The notes: generated by a model from the letters alone, not told the origin. A stretch of 64,000 nt of DNA from Macrotrachela quadricornifera (GCA_022393335.1 JAJEKB010020951.1:197606-261605); one strand, 5' to 3'; shown: positions 12,410 to 22,507, numbered from the stretch's first letter. Program-made: numbers and translations.

Positions 12410-12980
12410 TAAACAAGTAATGTTCATCGACAGTCGATTCATTTTGCCTTAAATTGACAGAATAGCTATGCAGATATAATTGTTGAAAGATGTGAACAGG
12501 GATCTAATAAGCGTGTATACTTGACTGTCTGTAACAGAATAACTTGGTTATAGCGGTCATCTGGTAACTATGGTTAAAACAATCCTGGAGGAGATCATAA
12601 AGATCATCTAGTCATTGTGATTAGTTTATTACTCAATGGTGTATCAACAAAAAGATGTTTTATCAATAAATTAGAATTCTATCGGTGAGTTTGAAAATAA
12701 AATAATGTGCAACAAAAACTACATTCTTTAAATCATCTGTTATAATTTTTTGTTTGCATTCAAATTGCGTCTTTATAAGCATTTTTTTGTATGCGTATTC
12801 ATGTCGAAATCCAATCGTGAGAAATATACTACGCAAATATGCAAATCGTTTGCATCAGATATCATGGACTGTTACGTCTATAACCGTTTAGGTGCTGCCC
12901 TTTCAAATAAAGCGTTTTCATATTTCATCTTGATTTACAACGGTATTGTAGACAATAATATGAATCTTTCCCTCGACTGA
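12410..12980. repeat. dispersed repeat R1, rearranged copy A
   Basis: 12410-12735 matches, in reverse complement, 20400-20770 (shared blocks GTAACAGAATAA(C/T)TTGG, CATCTGGTAACTAT, ATAAAGATCA) and its later part matches 62230-62350 directly (TTTATCAATAAATTAGAATT). 12766-12975 matches 62400-62610 in reverse complement (CTGTTA(C/T)G, ACCGTTT(A/G)G, GCTGC). So the two halves are in opposite relative orientation compared with copy C: a foldback or rearranged member. The 76-aa ORF at 12750-12980 is just this repeat. Confidence 0.65.
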
Positions 12981-13027
12981 AAGGAGGGTCATATTAAAAA
13001 AAATAATTTATGTGTATGTTTGTGTCA

Positions 13028-13125
13028 GAGTCAAAAGTCAAAAGAACATACTTAAGCGAAAGCTCTCTTTGAGAGCTGGGCTCGGACTCATCAGTCATAC
13101 GTATGTTCCTTTGACCTCCGGATTT
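13028..13125. repeat. strong compound hairpin
   Basis: Outer arms GTCAAAAGAACATAC (13038-13052) and GTATGTTCCTTTGAC pair; an inner hairpin AGCTCTC-TTT-GAGAGCT sits within. On the minus strand the loop region reads CTGATGAGTCCGAG, which recalls the hammerhead CUGAUGA box, but the required GAAA box after helix II is not on that strand. Possibly the terminus of an element or a structured RNA; function unknown. Confidence 0.5.
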
Positions 13126-13299
13126 AGGCCAATAGGGTTTTTCGAAACTCTAGCTCATGTCATTTATTTTTGAATTTAAGAGAAAGAAAAATGAATATTT
13201 ATATTACTGAAGACCGTTATGCATCAACCAGGTGTTTTCATTATTATATGTAAATGAGACATTGTCAAATGTTTGCGCTCTTGTTTTTTCCTTTAGCAT

Positions 13300-14282
13300 T
13301 CCTCAAACATTTTCCATAGGTCATACATCTGCAAATTTTGCATCTCCATCATCTGGCTCGATTTTTTCTTCAAAATGATCAGCAATAACATTCAGAGCGA
13401 CTTTAGTTCGATGTTTTGAGTCTTGATCATCTTGAAATATAAATTCATCTAGATCTTCTACTACTTCAGCAATTGCTGGAATAGCTTCTTCGTCTAAAAA
13501 TTTAGCATATAATTCATCAGTCATGTAAAATCGTTTAGAATTATTCTTTGGACGTTGATCTCGTAACCATTGAGTAAAATTTATTGGACCATCTTGTGGT
13601 ATTAACCTTTTCGTACAAATTGCACCCCAGAACAAAACACCAACTGGATATTTTGAAATCGACGCGTTTCTTAAATCAGGAGAAATTTCAGATGAATTTT
13701 CGGCATACACCACGTCATTTTTACTATTGTAATAACCTTCAATTGTAAATATACCTGAAAAATCAGTATTAATAATTCTGTTCTATTGCCATTTCGACCT
13801 AGCTTTTCTTGCACCGAATTTTTTTTGATTAATTGTTTCGCACAAGCAACACGTCGTACTCTATTCATTCTTGATAGTTTTTGAGCTTTTCTTAGTTTAA
13901 ACGGCTTCAAATTTAATTCTTTAGTTACTCGTTACACCAACGTTTTTTCACCTTTAATATTGTTACGTTTTAAATAAGATACGACTTTTCTTTAGCTTTG
14001 ACCTCTTGTTAAATGTAACAAACGTTTTACTGTTTTTTTCAATTGTTTTGTTCGAACAGTTCGTGGTACTCCACATCTTGGTTTATCTTTTATTGTCCCT
14101 CGTTGTAATATTCGATTTATTTTTCTTCTTAATGCATCACGACGTAATCGAGGTGGATTTTCATAAGATTGTACTTCATCAGCAATATCACATGCCATCC
14201 ACGTAGGATTCATTTCCTTCAAAGAAAGAACGAGTCCTCGAAATTGTTCCTCCAAACTAATGCTGGTTGACATAGCTTCCAA
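13300..14282 (-). pseudogene. Tc1/mariner-superfamily transposase, degenerate
   Basis: The ATG at 14282 begins an HTH-like DNA-binding region (GLVLSLKEMNPTWMACDIAD, then RRDALRRKINRIL, KPRCGVPRT). In the same direction follow pieces of a DDE core: TDFSGIFTIEGYYNSKNDVV, PVGVLFWGAI, FIFQDDQDSKHRT (second catalytic Asp motif) and a C-terminal PMENV block. Damage: stop in RGQS*RKVV (near 13994) and in KTLV*RVTKE (near 13940), frame changes between 13910 and 13713, and two positions where family Trp is expected read TGA (ADV*PMENV*GMLK, 13300-13325). Not functional. Terminal inverted repeats were not found. A 100-bp stretch just upstream (14340-14450) resembles 57590-57700 inside another element. 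Confidence 0.75.
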
Positions 14283-14586
14283 TTGCTTCGAAAACTCAAT
14301 ATTTCACTGTATTTTTACTTCGAATAAAACCACTGTATTTATAGATCGAACTGGTGAATGAGTACATGAATACATAAGACGTATACATTCGTAAAAAACA
14401 AAGGAAAAGTGATTAGGAATGCCTGGAAAAGATAGTGCGAATACAAAGATATAAGACATGTACAGAGAGTACACATAGATCAAAATATATTTCGAACACC
14501 TGGGTGAAAGTGCACTGAGATTGTAAAGATGTTATAAGCCGAAATATGAGCGTGACACAAACAAATAGAATGGAGATAAAAAGTTA

Positions 14587-14660
14587 GTCCCCTCGCGGGA
14601 CTCGAACCACGCACCTTCTGCTTACCGGGCAAATGCCTTAACCAGTTAGACTAGAAGGGA
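14587..14660 (-). tRNA. tRNA-like gene, anticodon GGT (Thr?) or tRNA pseudogene
   Basis: Minus strand folds as a cloverleaf: 7-bp acceptor stem (TCCCTTC with GAGGGGA, one G-U), D-arm with the invariant GG and A14/A21, anticodon stem TTTGC/GCAGA with loop CCGGTAA, and a T-loop TTCGAGT. Oddities argue for a decayed or tRNA-derived element: position 33 is C instead of U, a GGT anticodon is unusual for eukaryotic Thr, and the T-stem needs a bulged T to pair (GCG-T-GG with CCCGC). The flanks are themselves inverted (GAATGGAGATAAAAAGTT left, AACTTTCTCTCCATCTT right), extending the acceptor stem by about 18 pairs. Confidence 0.55.
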
Positions 14661-15005
14661 CAACTTTCTCTCCATCTTATACACATAGTGATTCACCACC
14701 TAACAAGATCCAGATAATGATGATGAATACAGTAACTACTGTCAAATAATCGATTATCAGACATCACAAATCTAAAATTGTTTACGTAATGATTCAAAAT
14801 TCATCTTGTGTATAAGATGAATATCACCAATTAATTAGCACGGTTTTTTAGTATGTATTTCTAAACAAATAATTTTCTTACTGGATGAATTGGATGGTGT
14901 TGATCATAGGCAGTTTTGTAGAGCATCTTTTGCTGTATCTTTTTACCATAGAGACAAATTTTTAAACATATTCTTTAACAATGAAAAATTCATTATAGAA
15001 ATCGA

Positions 15006-15750
15006 GTCAGGACTTCTGGACCACCCTTTATGCCAAGTCCAATCATTTCTAACAATTTGTTAAAAGTTTTTCTGAAGTCTTTTTCGAAAAAAATGTCAGG
15101 TATCTTGGAGACCGCATGAATTAATCGTTCTTGATTTCTTTTAAATATTCAGCAAAATTTTGTTCGATCATGTCGGTTGTGTTCTAGCACCACTAGAGAT
15201 AGGTCAGAAATTTTTTTAGGGTACGTCAGTCGTAAGTCATTTGATCCTAGCTGGCTTATTGAGGACAAATCAGCTAACATTATTGTTCATGAAGACAGGT
15301 TTTAATCAAAACTTAAAGGTGATGTATTCTTTAAATGAAATAATTCTGAGTGTAGGTAAAGACAAGATCATAGAGTACAAGTACTATATCGAAAACTGTT
15401 TGAAGTCCTTTTTTAGTGGAATATGAAAACAAATAGAGATATCAGGTTCAAAATGCACAAAAATGCTTCATGATCATCGATGGCTTCATACTCATCCAAT
15501 ATTATTAATTATTTGACAGAAGAAAATATCAATATAATGTCTTATCCACCTTATTCCTCAGACATGATATTATGTAATTCCTGACTGACTAATTTTATCA
15601 AACGTAGTTTAAGTAATTAAAGAAGTGAAACTTCGTTAGCTCACGTGGTTTCCAGGATACTTGAAATTTTTTTCAAAAAAGACTTCAAAAAAACTTTTAA
15701 CAAATTGTTAGAAATGATTGGTCTTGGCATAAATAATCCTGACAACTATC
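15006..15750. mobile_element. mariner-like relic with ~100-bp inverted ends
   Basis: 15006-15125 and 15640-15750 are inverted copies; 15030-15095 is nearly identical to the reverse of 15670-15735 (TATGCCAAG(T/A)CCAATCATTT, then CTAACAATTTGTTAAAAGTT). Both ends contain GTCAGGA then TTTATGCC. Between them, + strand, is a decayed mariner transposase end: SYPPYSSDM at about 15540-15567 corresponds to the HPPYSPDLAP block, preceded by HKNAS near the QDNARPH position (about 15455). Many stops. The 61-aa ORF 15241-15426 is part of this relic. Confidence 0.65.
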
Positions 15751-15839
15751 CTCAACATTTGATGAAATAAAACTAAAAATATATCCTTATCTTTATATTT
15801 TTATTTAATGTTGCACGAATTTTTGGTGAGACCTAAGTA

Positions 15840-16030
15840 TATCCATCTTATTCCCCAGACTTGGCTCCTATAGACTACCACTTGTTTCATTCTTCCTCGA
15901 ATTATTTACTCGAAAAAAGAATTCAATGACGAGAACAATCTAAAAAATGGATCTGCTCAACTATTTTGACTAAAAATCTTAGGACTTCTAACAAATACGG
16001 AATCCTTTTTCTTGTCATAGTATTGGTGAC
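15840..16030 (+). pseudogene. mariner transposase C-terminal fragment
   Basis: Frame starting CCATCTTATTCCCCAGACTT reads PSYSPDLAPIDYHLFHSSSN then YLLEKRIQ and a stop: the mariner D34D block (PPYSPDLAPsDYHLF) with its third catalytic Asp (third acidic residue, IDYHLF). After one frame change NDENNLKNGSAQLF continues the C-terminus. A second, independent mariner piece next to 15006-15750 or its displaced end. Confidence 0.75.
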
Positions 16031-16073
16031 AGGTCATAGATAATAATAGAGCATATATTTTTGAAGGTGTCCT

Positions 16074-16192
16074 AGTCGAACTTTTTTTTTCATGCGCTAG
16101 GGAAGACTTGAGCTCAAGATGTGTCCATAGCGTATGACATTCAGGATCAAGAAACTCAAGAATGTCATGCGCTTGCTAAAAAAAAGGTCGAC
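16074..16192. mobile_element. ~120-bp palindromic MITE
   Basis: Left CTAGTCGAACTTTTTTTT and right AAAAAAAAGGTCGACTAG are inverted; an inner pair GCGTATGACATTC / GAATGTCATGCGC follows. Nearly the entire unit can fold on itself. No coding potential. Confidence 0.7.
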
Positions 16193-16325
16193 TAGAGTGA
16201 GTTATATTTTTTATGTTAAAAATTAAAAAGAAAATTTTCAAAAAAAACGCAAAAAATTTCTTATCAACTTAATATTTATAATGAAAAATATAGTTTAAAG
16301 TATAGTTTTTTTGTTTTGTCTTCTA

Positions 16326-17513
16326 TTAATCTTCTTCAGTCATTGTCATATTTGAGTTTTGGAAATGAAAAGCTACACATTCTCCACATTTGTCATATCC
16401 AGTTTCTGAACAGGAACAATGCCATGAAAAACCATGTGAAAATGTTTTTTCACATATATCGCATACGAAACCTTCTTGTGGATATTTCTGTCCATTGTCT
16501 TGTTTGCGGTGTTCATCGTCGCATAATTCAAGTGAATGATCTCGTGGACATTTAAATGTTGTCGGATCTTAAGAAAAATATAGACGAACTATTTTAATGT
16601 ATCTTTTAATTAATTCAATTTCTTTATTTTATTATCATAATTTTAGACGATAGTATATTCATTAGAATTATAAGCACAAATTAAACTAGTTTATAACAGT
16701 AATAAGAAGAACACTTACCATTACAAGGTGTTTTTCCAATCTGATAATTCTTTATTTTATATTTGATCACATGTTGAAGTATTTTCTGTTCGAAAATATC
16801 CATGCTTCGTAGACCAGCGCCATATTTTTCATGATCATTGAATGTTCCACTATTATATTTGAGATTTCCATTTTTTTCTTGAGCAAAACCAGAAACTAGT
16901 TCAAATGATTTTGATGTTCCATGTCGTGCTTCGTACCAATCAAAGAGCTGCTTATGCTGAGTACCTTTATCGGGTTGATATTGATAGTCATCTTCGCACC
17001 TAAGCAATACAATATTTTTGTATCGTGTATCCAGTGGATACATGACTATACCCGTCTTAGATTTATTACAAGAACAATTATATGATGAACATCCATAACG
17101 ACTTGAAAGAAAACGTTTTTGACCATCTTTGGTATTTGCACAAACACCCCATTGAGGGTCATAATTAACAGCATTTCCTAAATTTCAAAATTGAATAAAA
17201 TAAGAATTAACAGGTACGAATGAAAGATATCGAGAAGAGATATATATGAAGAAATAGAGGAAGAGTGACAATAAAAGAGGTAAAGAAACCGAAAGTGGCG
17301 ATGCTAGGAATGATCTTAGCTCATCTTAACGGGTTTTTAATATCAACATTTTAAAGATAGTTTCCTGATTAAATAAACAATGGTTTAGAGATGCGATCGA
17401 GCCACTATTTTACTTGTCTTAATCGTCCTAGATGCTGATGAAAGCTTTATCTGTAACACTGCTTTTTATTTTTTCTTTTCATGATACTTACTTTCTCTTG
17501 ATTCGAAAGACAT
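16326..17513 (-). CDS. cysteine/histidine-rich protein, ~240 aa, 3 exons
   Basis: Exons in transcript order: 17513-17492 (MSFESRE), 17177-16719, 16567-16326. Donors GTAAGT and acceptors (TTTAG, CTTAAG) are good, phases join, total 723 nt. The middle exon holds a Cys cluster (WGVCANTK, YGCSSYNCSCNKS near residues 18-45), then YPLDTRYKNIVLLRCEDDYQ and a region with WYEARHG. The last exon has a zinc-binding-like array: CPRDHSLELCDDEH, GFVCDICEKTFSHGFSWHCS, YDKCGECV, spacing reminiscent of DC1/C1-like or ZZ-type fingers. I do not recognise the complete protein; metal binding is inferred from the Cys/His spacing. No signal peptide or membrane span. The promoter region is occupied by a large foldback element (17578-18072), which may affect expression. 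Confidence 0.65.
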
Positions 17514-17577
17514 TCTTGTGGAATTTTGATGAGTGATTTTTTCTACGGCATCCGCAAAATACAATTCAAGTAAAAAT

Positions 17578-18072
17578 TGTTGTTTTCGGTGTTTTATACA
17601 TTAACTGATAGAACTCGAACTACTGATCACGAATATCAGGTCCTTATTCTCATTGAAGGCTTCCTTCTGCTCCAAAAATTCGAAATATTCGAAAGGTGCT
17701 ATTTTCGTCAAAAATAGGTTTAAATAGATTCCAGACATAAAATTCTACGGATGATGCCACTCCGAATTAGGCAGAGTGTTATTTGTATAGACTGATTTTG
17801 TAAACTTATCTATATTCAGTTTTTCACAAAAAGCCTTATTTGCATTCGAAAACCGTTGAATATAGATACGTTTACAGAATCAGTCTATACAGATAATACT
17901 CGGCCTAATTCAAAGCGGCATCATCAGTAAAATTTTATGTCTGGAATCTATTGAAACCTATTTTTGAAGCAGGAGAAAGCCTTTAGTGAGAATAAGGACC
18001 TGATATTCGTGATCAGTAGCTCGAATTCGATCAGTTAATATGTAAAAAGTCGAAAGCAAAAATTTTTACTTT
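17578..18072. mobile_element. large foldback element, arms ~215-240 bp
   Basis: 17578-17818 and 17857-18072 are inverted copies, roughly 85% alike (e.g. GATCACGAATATCAGGTCCT, GATTCCAGACATAAAATT, TGTATAGACTGATT in both). The left arm has an extra ~36 bp (AAAATTCGAAATATTCGAAA...). Only ~38 bp separate the arms. No ORF. It starts 65 bp upstream of the first exon of the Cys-rich gene. Confidence 0.85.
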
Positions 18073-18716
18073 AATTTTGCTTTGTGGGCACTTTAAAATA
18101 AAAATGTACACGTAAAAAAAATGATTGTTGACATTTCTTTCTGATAAAAATCAACTGTTTTTACTACTACTGCATAATACAATACTCGTAAGCAATATTT
18201 GTCTTTCTTTTTATTGTTGTTTTTTATATTGTACATAATGTATTTTTCAGTCTTCTATCATTGTCGAAGAATTTCTTTCTTTTCATATTCACTTTTCTAC
18301 AAATTTTTTGTCGCTCGACATTTGTAACTGCAAAATTTCAAACTTATGAACATATAAAAGAAAGTATTTGAATGCAAAAATTGTAGTAATATACTTAAAA
18401 TTTTATAGGAAAGAATAGTTGGTCTTTTACAACATTTTAGTAATTCAAAATCATAATCTTTCTTTTCGCTTGTACGTCTGTAAAAGACAAGCGTAAGAAA
18501 AACTAAATAATTTATTCAATAGACATATCTGTTTTTCAAAAAGAATATTATTTGAAGGTATTTCAACTTGTTCATTATTTTTCAAATATCATTGAAAATA
18601 CTCGAAATGTAAAGTGAAATCTTTTATTAATATATTATTAAAATGTGAGATGATCAGATATTGTGAAAAAAAATTTAAATCAATTTTCACATCAAATAAT
18701 GATGCTTGATGTAAAT
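18073..18716. other. intergenic (3' side of the acidic secreted protein gene)
   Basis: AT-rich; no gene or clear repeat seen. Confidence 0.6.
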
Positions 18717-18980
18717 TTATTCATTGTGAGATAGTACAATTTGATCCGGTTCAAACCCGACAATCTTAACACCTTCAGCCATTTCTGCAGCAGATGGTCC
18801 TTCTTCATTTTCAGTTACTGATTGATCATCATTGCTTGCTGACTCGTTGCTTGCGCTTTCTTCAACCGCAGGTTGTTCGTAATTTTCTGCATTTTCTTCA
18901 TTGACTGGAGCATCATCACTTTTAACAGCCAAAACCAAAAGACAGACCATTGTACAGAGGAAAATTGTTGTTAAACGCAT
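18717..18980 (-). CDS. small secreted acidic protein, 87 aa
   Basis: Single-exon ORF with a textbook signal peptide: MRLTTIFLCTMVCLLVLAVKS, cleavage predicted after VKS near residue 21. The mature part (about 66 aa) is strongly acidic and low complexity: NEENAENYEQP, the near repeat ESASNESASND, QSVTENEEGP, ending VKIVGFEPDQIVLSHNE. No Cys, so not a disulfide-stabilised peptide. The family is not recognised; it could be a secreted propeptide or an extracellular acidic protein. The ORF is intact and a TATA-like ATATTTAAG lies about 60 nt upstream on the same strand. Confidence 0.7.
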   Translation of the reverse strand: MRLTTIFLCTMVCLLVLAVKSDDAPVNEENAENYEQPAVEESASNESASNDDQSVTENEEGPSAAEMAEGVKIVGFEPDQIVLSHNE

Positions 18981-19033
18981 TTTTTTTTTTGTTTGATTTA
19001 AAATGATATCGAATCAAGATTTACAAATCCTTA

Positions 19034-19046
19034 AATATAGATTTTA
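19034..19046 (-). promoter_or_regulatory. TATA-like element for the acidic secreted protein
   Basis: Minus strand reads CTATATTTAAGG about 55-65 nt before the ATG at 18980. Position plausible for a short leader; AT-rich context limits confidence. Confidence 0.35.
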
Positions 19047-19800
19047 AAGTCATTAAATCATTTAGATTGTCCTCAGAAAAAAACCAATTAGAACAACATA
19101 TGTGCTAAATATGTTTTCTTCTCATTTTATTCAAAAATGTACTTTTATGTTATTTTATATTGATGAAATAATTACTATGAGCGTACTTGCATTCTTATTG
19201 AATAAGATATATCTTTTCAAAGAAAAGTTTTTAGTTTTTTTATTCTGTGTACGAGAAGGACAAATACTACAAAAATTACTTTCACCATTAAATACAGCTG
19301 ATGCATAAGAACAAAAATTGGTGATTAAATATGTCCTTATCATACAAATATTCGATGACGTATCTTAAGAAAATCCATTAAAGAAGAAATTTTCTTTTCA
19401 TTCAATTTAACAACCATAATGGTCAAATATTCAGTTGTAAGATAAATAAATCTTTTTCAAACTTTAACCGATCAGTCCAGTCATAGGTATTATTTAAGTT
19501 AAGTTAAAAAACCAATCTTATTTAATATCTTTCTCATAGAGAGAAAAAGAGCAAACTTTCTCTATTTCTACGTACAATACTGTATTCATGCATAAAATCC
19601 AAATAGATTTTTTTGAGTCAACGCCTTAATTTATTAAAAGATATAAAAGAAGAGAAAAACAATACAATCAGGACACAAAATTAGATATTACATGTAGGCT
19701 ATTAAAAACAATTGAGACATGCATAACAGATGTCTTATACCTCATAAAATGGTTTTAGTGAGAATGTGTACAATATTGTTGGATATTTCCTAGACTGAAA
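19047..19800. other. intergenic
   Basis: AT-rich. Two overlapping opposite-strand ORFs (19102-19308, 19155-19343) mirror each other and show no domain. Nothing else supported. Confidence 0.55.
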
Positions 19801-19803
19801 AGC

Positions 19804-20770
19804 TAGGGTCTAGAAAACGAAATTCACCTGTGCCTGTCTGTCTGCCGGTAACGTGGTCAATATAACCATTCAAAACTATAGTTCGAACATGGTTCTAATA
19901 AACATGGGAAGACAATAACAATCATCGAATCACTATGATTTAAATTAATCAACCAGTATTGATTAAAAATAACAATCATTATTTAATTATTTATTTTGAT
20001 TGGACTTTTGTCCAATGCTGCATCAACAACTACGTGCTTTATCAATCAATTGAAATTTTATGGGTGAATGTGAAAATAAAATTACAATAAATAAAAGTCA
20101 TATTCTTGAAATAATGTTACCAATTTTTTGAAATAGAAACAGTGCTCAAATAACATAATTATTGAAATTCGCATTGTTGTTCACAATATTATTTTAGTTC
20201 ATGATAATATATGAAAACGTTTTATGTAAAAGAGTAGCAACCAAACGATCATATACATAACAGTTCATGATACTAGATGCAAAGAATCTCCGTATTTGAG
20301 TAGCATTTTCTTCACGATTGGACATCGATATTGATACCCACGCAAAAAATGCTTATAGAGGGGCAGTTTGAACTCAAACAAAGAATCATATGAAACTATT
20401 CAAAGAATATGACTTCTGTTTATCGTAAACTCATTTGTAAAATTCTAAATTATTGACAAAGCACCTACTTGTTGATACAAGATTGAATAATAAGTTAATC
20501 AAAATAATATATTAACCAATAATCGTTAGTTTTAACCAGTACTAGTGGACTAATTTAAACAATAATGATGGGTTGATCTTTATAATCATCTTCACGACTG
20601 TTGCAATTATAGTTACCAGATGAACTCTATAGCCAAATTATTCTGTTACACGTAACCAAACATATTTAATCCTCGTTCACATCTATGAGTAATTATATCG
20701 ACATTCCCATTGTGTGAGTCTAGGACCAAGTGAATCAACAGTCGATGAACGTTACTTGTTTTGTTTGATG
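19804..20770. repeat. dispersed repeat R1, copy B (long inverted-arm form)
   Basis: 19804-20390 is ~80% like 62028-62640 along its entire length (GTCTAGAAAACGAAATT, TGTCTGTCTG, GGTAACG(T/C)GGTCAA, TGCTTTATCAAT, GAGTAGCA(A/G)CCAAACG, CGATATTGATA). 20400-20600 then returns as an inverted copy of 19900-20100, so this copy has two arms about a central part. 20400-20770 matches copy A (12410-12735) in reverse complement. No ORF survives; the parent element type is unknown. Confidence 0.75.
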
Positions 20771-20997
20771 TTAAAGGCGACTACAAGTATTTGACCCAAG
20801 AGTAGAATATATATAGGTTTGTAGAGGACAACTTTCTCTATTCAGTGGTGCATTTATTATGAAATTCTATTGTGCACCGTGAGAGAAAAATAAAGTAAAA
20901 CTATATGTTTAAGTTGTAATTTGTTAAGGAAGGACATACTAATTCTATTTAATGTTTGAATACTCTTCCTTGAAATAAATAATTAATTTAATTCTCT

Positions 20998-21034
20998 GTG
21001 ACGTTTCGGTAGGTCGAAGCCTCCTTCGTCAGAC
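20998..21034 (-). ncRNA. hammerhead-like ribozyme core (left arm)
   Basis: Mirror copy on the minus strand: TCGTCAG at 21026-21032 and TTTC at 21004-21007 are the reverse complements of CTGACGA and GAAA. Transcription of either strand of the palindrome would therefore contain one core. Confidence 0.45.
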
Positions 21035-21351
21035 TTTTTTATTGATAGAAAATAAAATAAAAATGAAACTAGAACATTTCACACACTTTTATATATTCAT
21101 TCTATTCTTCTAGTAATTTCTGTCTTTTTCTTTCCTTTTCTTGTTTTTCTATTGTTGATAGTGGGTCGGAGGAGAATGGCAAATAAGAGTCACTCCTACC
21201 AGCTATCACCGTCTTGCCGACCCACTATCAACAATAGAAAAACAAGAAAGGGAAAGAAAAAGACAGAAATTACTAGAAGAATAGAATGAATATATAAAAG
21301 TGTGTGAAATGTTCTAGTTTCATTTTTATTTTATTTTCTATCAATAAAAAA

Positions 21352-21388
21352 GTCTGACGAAGGAGGCTTCGACCTACCGAAACGTCAC
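21352..21388 (+). ncRNA. hammerhead-like ribozyme core (right arm)
   Basis: CTGACGA at 21354-21360 fits the consensus CUGANGA; GAAA at 21379-21382 follows after 18 nt that can form an imperfect helix II (GGAGG with CCUaCC). Helix III and the cleavage triplet are not obvious, so activity is unproven. Confidence 0.45.
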
Positions 21389-21616
21389 AAAGAATTAAAT
21401 TAATTATTTATTTCAAGGAAGAGTATTCAAACATTAAATAGAACTATATGTTTAAGAGGAGGTTCTCCAGAAAACAGGTACTCGGCTACAGAAAAATTTA
21501 TTTTTGGGTTTAATTACTTGAAAATAAAGGTCCCATTTAGTTAGTACTAAATCTAAAATATTAGCTTTTTCTGATCATTCTTTACTGAATTTTGATATGC
21601 GTCATGATAACAACTC

Positions 21617-22014
21617 TTATATATGAAAACTGATAAATCTTGAGATTTTATAATAAATTTTGAAGAAATAGAAGATTTTGTGTAGTTTTAGTGAATAGTT
21701 GTATTTTTAATAAGAAATGGAAATTTTCGATCTTAAACGATCATTATCAACCTTTTAAACACGACCTTATATACAAGATATTAAAACAAAACATAAACCA
21801 GTAGAAGAAAACACGACAAACATGAACATAATGACAAATTATGATTTTCAATACAAAACAGACATTAACTTAACTTCAATAACCATTAACTTCATTAACT
21901 GCTGTTGTAAAATATCCAATACCTATGTATCTGCACATTAATTTTACTCAAGATGATAAGTACTACTTTGTATAATAATATATGAAAACTGATAAATCTT
22001 GAGATTTTATAGTA
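21617..22014. repeat. direct repeat of ~38 bp, 360 bp apart
   Basis: TATATGAAAACTGATAAATC followed by TTGAGATTTTATA(A/G)TAAA occurs at about 21619-21657 and again at about 21977-22015, nearly identical. May mark a duplication or ends of an insertion; the sequence between is AT-rich without ORF. Confidence 0.6.
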
Positions 22015-22140
22015 AACTCACACATCCTCACCCTCACCCACACCCCACTGAAATAAATATATTTTTAAAAAAATATGCTTTTTGCAGCAGTTATCTCTTT
22101 ATTTTCATATATCTATGCTATTTGATCACCATTTAGCTAA

Positions 22141-22507
22141 TTCTATAATAATAGAATTTTGATAAAAATTATTTTTATTCACACCTAGCTGGTTATTTTC
22201 GATTGCAATGGATGTAGTACTTTTGAATTACATTTTACCAGTTTGTCATCGTTTATCCAGTTATATTAAAACCCAGTATATACCACATGATGCAGCGTGA
22301 AAAGCTCTACATTTAATAAAGGGCTACTTATTTTATAGTTGCACCTGTTTGTTTTCAAAATAAGCAAAATTCTGAGTGACCAAATTTCGATATTATAACG
22401 TATTAAATGACGAAAAAATGCAATACCAAATGTTCCATACATTATGATCTGAAACAACCAACTAGATATCAACAAAATTACTTTTTATCAAAATTCTATT
22501 ATTATAA
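22141..22507. mobile_element. ~370-bp MITE carrying the GATGCAGCGTGAAAAGCT motif
   Basis: Ends are inverted: ATAATAGAATTTTGATAAAA at the left corresponds to TTTTATCAAAATTCTATTAT at the right, continuing inward over about 60 bp (CTAGCTGGTT / AACCAACTAG). The interior has GATGCAGCGTGAAAAGCTCT at 22290. The minus ORFs 22266-22475 and 22488-22847 overlap it and are not credible genes. Confidence 0.75.

Larger units (their letters stand above)
20899..21456. mobile_element. palindromic Penelope-like remnant with 15-bp target duplication
   Basis: Arms 20943-21169 and 21217-21443 are inverted copies of 227 bp with only about two mismatches, separated by 47 bp. The direct repeat AACTATATGTTTAAG occurs at 20899-20913 and 21442-21456, flanking the whole unit like a target-site duplication. 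Each arm carries CTGACGA...GAAACGTCAC, the two conserved boxes of a hammerhead ribozyme, as known for Penelope-like retroelements; the element assignment is inference from this and the TSD length. No ORF in the arms. The near identity of the arms indicates a recent event or gene conversion. Confidence 0.7.

Noticed and set aside
12750..12980. 76-aa + ORF
   Set aside because: Lies inside dispersed repeat R1 copy A; equivalent regions of other copies are not open.
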